From the NCBI RefSeq assembly GCF_003337235.1, contig NZ_QPJC01000006.1:181699-245698 (forward strand): a stretch of DNA of 64,000 bases, read 5' to 3'. The DNA is from Halopolyspora algeriensis. GTDB lineage: Bacteria; Actinomycetota; Actinomycetes; Mycobacteriales; Pseudonocardiaceae. Below are positions 62,703-64,000 of this stretch, in pieces. Made by a program: the position numbers and the translations under genes. Positions within the stretch are counted from its first letter, which is position 1. The number at the start of each line of letters is the position of its first letter. The notes under the pieces were generated by a model that worked only from the letters and a program-made list of their open reading frames with translations, had not been told where the DNA came from and did no database searches.

Positions 62703-62760
62703 GGAGATTCCCGGCACCGTGTTCGGTGCTGGCGATGCTCCCCCGTCGAGGCTGCCTCGA

Positions 62761-63447
62761 TCAGGGTTCCGCGGAGTCCGTGGTCGCCGAAGGTTCCGGG
62801 TCCTTCAGACTGGTCACGGCGGCTTCAGCGACTTGCTTGGCACCCGCGCACAACTCGTTCAGCGGGGGAGGAGGGTTCGCGCCGTCGTCGCGGTACAGCA
62901 CGTCCAGATGCTGCCCCTCGGCGATGTCCACCGCCACGTTGCAGGACAGGTCCAGTTCGGGAGTGCGCACCACCAGTCCCGGAAAGCCCGCGATCACGAC
63001 GGGAGTGGTCCGTACCTGCGCGGTGTCGCTGGTCCACACGGCCATGCTCTCGTCGGTCATCAGCGACAGCCGGGCTCCCACTTCCGCCGTGCTGCTGCGG
63101 AAACTGCAGGTGGCTGCATCGCCGAAGCCCGGTTCGCTGCCGAGCAACGGATCCCGATCGAAGCCGAGCTCGCCCCGCTGCTGTGCGGTGAGCACCTCGC
63201 ACGGGTCGATCCCGTCCAGCGGTATGTCGACCGGACGTGGTGGAAGCGAGGACGTGCTCGGTTGCGATATCGAAACCGGTGCGGCCGGAGGTGTGCTCTG
63301 CTGCGGTGTCGAAGTCGGTGTGGGGTGCGGTGCGGTGGTGTCGGCAGGAACTTCGACCTGCATGGAACCGCAGCCACTCAGGAGGACCATCCCGGCCACG
63401 AGAGCTCCGAACCACCGTTGTCGGCCGGCGAACGGCGAGCTGTGCAT
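62761..63447 (-). CDS. DUF3558 lipoprotein
   Basis: This 228-aa exported lipoprotein has signal region WFGALVAGMVLLSGCGSMQV with lipobox LSGC. A Thr/Pro-rich linker of about 45 residues follows, then a DUF3558 domain with paired cysteines (IDPCEVLTAQQRGELGF, DAATCSFRS, and DLSCNVAVDI with ELCAGAKQVAEAAV). The domain is actinobacterial, often near transport or regulatory genes, and unassigned. It is convergent with glpD. Confidence 0.9.
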   Translation of the reverse strand: MHSSPFAGRQRWFGALVAGMVLLSGCGSMQVEVPADTTAPHPTPTSTPQQSTPPAAPVSISQPSTSSLPPRPVDIPLDGIDPCEVLTAQQRGELGFDRDPLLGSEPGFGDAATCSFRSSTAEVGARLSLMTDESMAVWTSDTAQVRTTPVVIAGFPGLVVRTPELDLSCNVAVDIAEGQHLDVLYRDDGANPPPPLNELCAGAKQVAEAAVTSLKDPEPSATTDSAEP

Positions 63448-63536
63448 GTCTATACCGTAGCGAAGTGATTACCGCGCGCAGTGGAGCCGCGCGCAGGTGG
63501 GAACGAATGCGGACGGAAACGAGTGCGGGGGCTTTC

Positions 63537-63902
63537 TCAGCCCCGGCGGTGCAGTAGCCAGAACACGAGTCCGGCGAGAGCGAGGACAGCCAGTAGCGGT
63601 TGCTTGACCAGCAGAGCCAGGGCCAGAACCGCGAACAGGACCGACAGGACGAGTGCGGTACCGCCGGCCCCGCGGCCGGGATTTCGCTGTGGTGTCGGGT
63701 CGGCGAAACGTGGCGCGGGCAAGTCCTCGAACAGTGTCACCAGCTCGGAGCGAAATCGCGCGGAGGTCGCCCGCGCGCAGCGCTCGTCGAATTCCTGGAC
63801 ATCCAGGCGCCCGGCGGAGAAGTGCTCACCGAGCAGGGAGATTGCCTGATTGCGTTCGGGATCACCGATCCGCACATCCGGGTTTCGTCGATTCTCGCTC
63901 AC
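63537..63902 (-). CDS. DUF1707 SHOCT-like membrane protein
   Basis: This small protein carries the DUF1707 motif (VRIGDPERNQAISLLGEHFSAGRL followed by DVQEFDERCARATSARFRSE; only the core IGDPERNQAI and LDVQEFDERC need be cited). Two C-terminal hydrophobic segments follow (ALVLSVLFAVLALALLV and LLAVLALAGLVFWLL). It is typical of actinobacteria, with unknown function. GTG 63902 was chosen because residues before it are His/Pro/Gln-rich. The gene lies close to the window end. Confidence 0.82.
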   Translation of the reverse strand: MSENRRNPDVRIGDPERNQAISLLGEHFSAGRLDVQEFDERCARATSARFRSELVTLFEDLPAPRFADPTPQRNPGRGAGGTALVLSVLFAVLALALLVKQPLLAVLALAGLVFWLLHRRG

Positions 63903-64000
63903 GCTGCCGCCCGTGATTGGTTGGTGCGGTTGTTGAGGTGGTGGTGTTGGTTGGGGGTTGTGTTGCCGGTGGCGGTTGGGGGCCGCCACCGGCGTTCCCG

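Overview
The window is high-GC DNA with frequent GTG starts, GTGA/ATGA gene overlaps and actinobacterial gene families. These include MprAB/PepD, Pmt, a DUF3558 lipoprotein, a DUF1707 protein, GlpR/SepX and LpdA. Two blocks follow gene orders I recall from Mycobacterium tuberculosis. The first, 0-13 kb and 25-28 kb, resembles Rv0981-Rv1003: mprA-mprB-pepD-moaB2, a ruc/fmdB-like gene, 5-formyl-THF cyclo-ligase, galU, a moeA-like gene, rimJ-like, GlpR-like, pmt, rsmI. The second, 28-36 kb and 49-63 kb, resembles Rv3302c-Rv3309c: upp, pmmB, purine nucleoside phosphorylase, amiB, amiA, the Rv3304-like protein, lpdA, glpD. A betaine-type methyltransferase close to the Actinopolyspora halophila enzyme, a BCCT carrier and a seven-gene Mrp antiporter suggest a halophilic or halotolerant member of the Pseudonocardiales/Actinopolyspora group. 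That placement is an inference.

Layout. 0-6.7 kb: envelope-stress two-component system mprAB, a DeoR-type regulator with galT inserted behind it, then pepD and moaB2. Both mprA and pepD carry a TCTCAG-N5-TCTCAG repeat 22 nt before the start codon. 6.7-13 kb: SAF-domain protein, a zinc-ribbon chaperone-like gene with a CIRCE-type operator, folate cyclo-ligase, galU, and the Glp/GlpR cell-division pair around a RimJ-like acetyltransferase. 13-21.6 kb: tRNA-Ala(CGC), a GH3 C-terminal remnant, Tat-exported neutral ceramidase, succinyl-CoA:acetate CoA-transferase, a single-domain glycine/sarcosine methyltransferase, an IclR regulator and lysine 6-aminotransferase. 21.6-25.4 kb: a DesKR-like two-component system and a two-gene ABC exporter, bracketed by two copies of a 55-nt perfect-stem palindrome. 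25.4-36.8 kb: pmt, rsmI, upp, a three-gene kynurenine operon with an amidohydrolase where the formamidase would be expected, a GT2 glycosyltransferase, flavodoxin-like protein, pmmB and purine nucleoside phosphorylase. 36.9-49.4 kb: a receptor Ser/Thr kinase, mrpABCDEFG, a BCCT transporter and xylulokinase. 49.8-64 kb: two M20 amidohydrolases, a truncated AbiEi-like protein, a gamma-glutamylcyclotransferase-like protein, lpdA, a DCC thiol oxidoreductase, then a glycerol regulon (glpF1, glpK, glpF2, DeoR regulator, glpD), a DUF3558 lipoprotein and a DUF1707 membrane protein.

Functionally the window combines osmotic and ionic homeostasis (Mrp Na+/H+ antiport, betaine uptake and partial synthesis), envelope and protein-folding stress control (MprAB-PepD, the CIRCE-controlled Ruc-like protein), sugar-nucleotide and glycosylation chemistry (galT, galU, pmmB, pmt) and catabolic cassettes (tryptophan to anthranilate, glycerol, lysine). 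I saw no CRISPR array, insertion sequence, prophage or biosynthetic gene cluster. The unusual content is mainly regulatory sequence, repeats and gene substitutions inside otherwise conserved operons.
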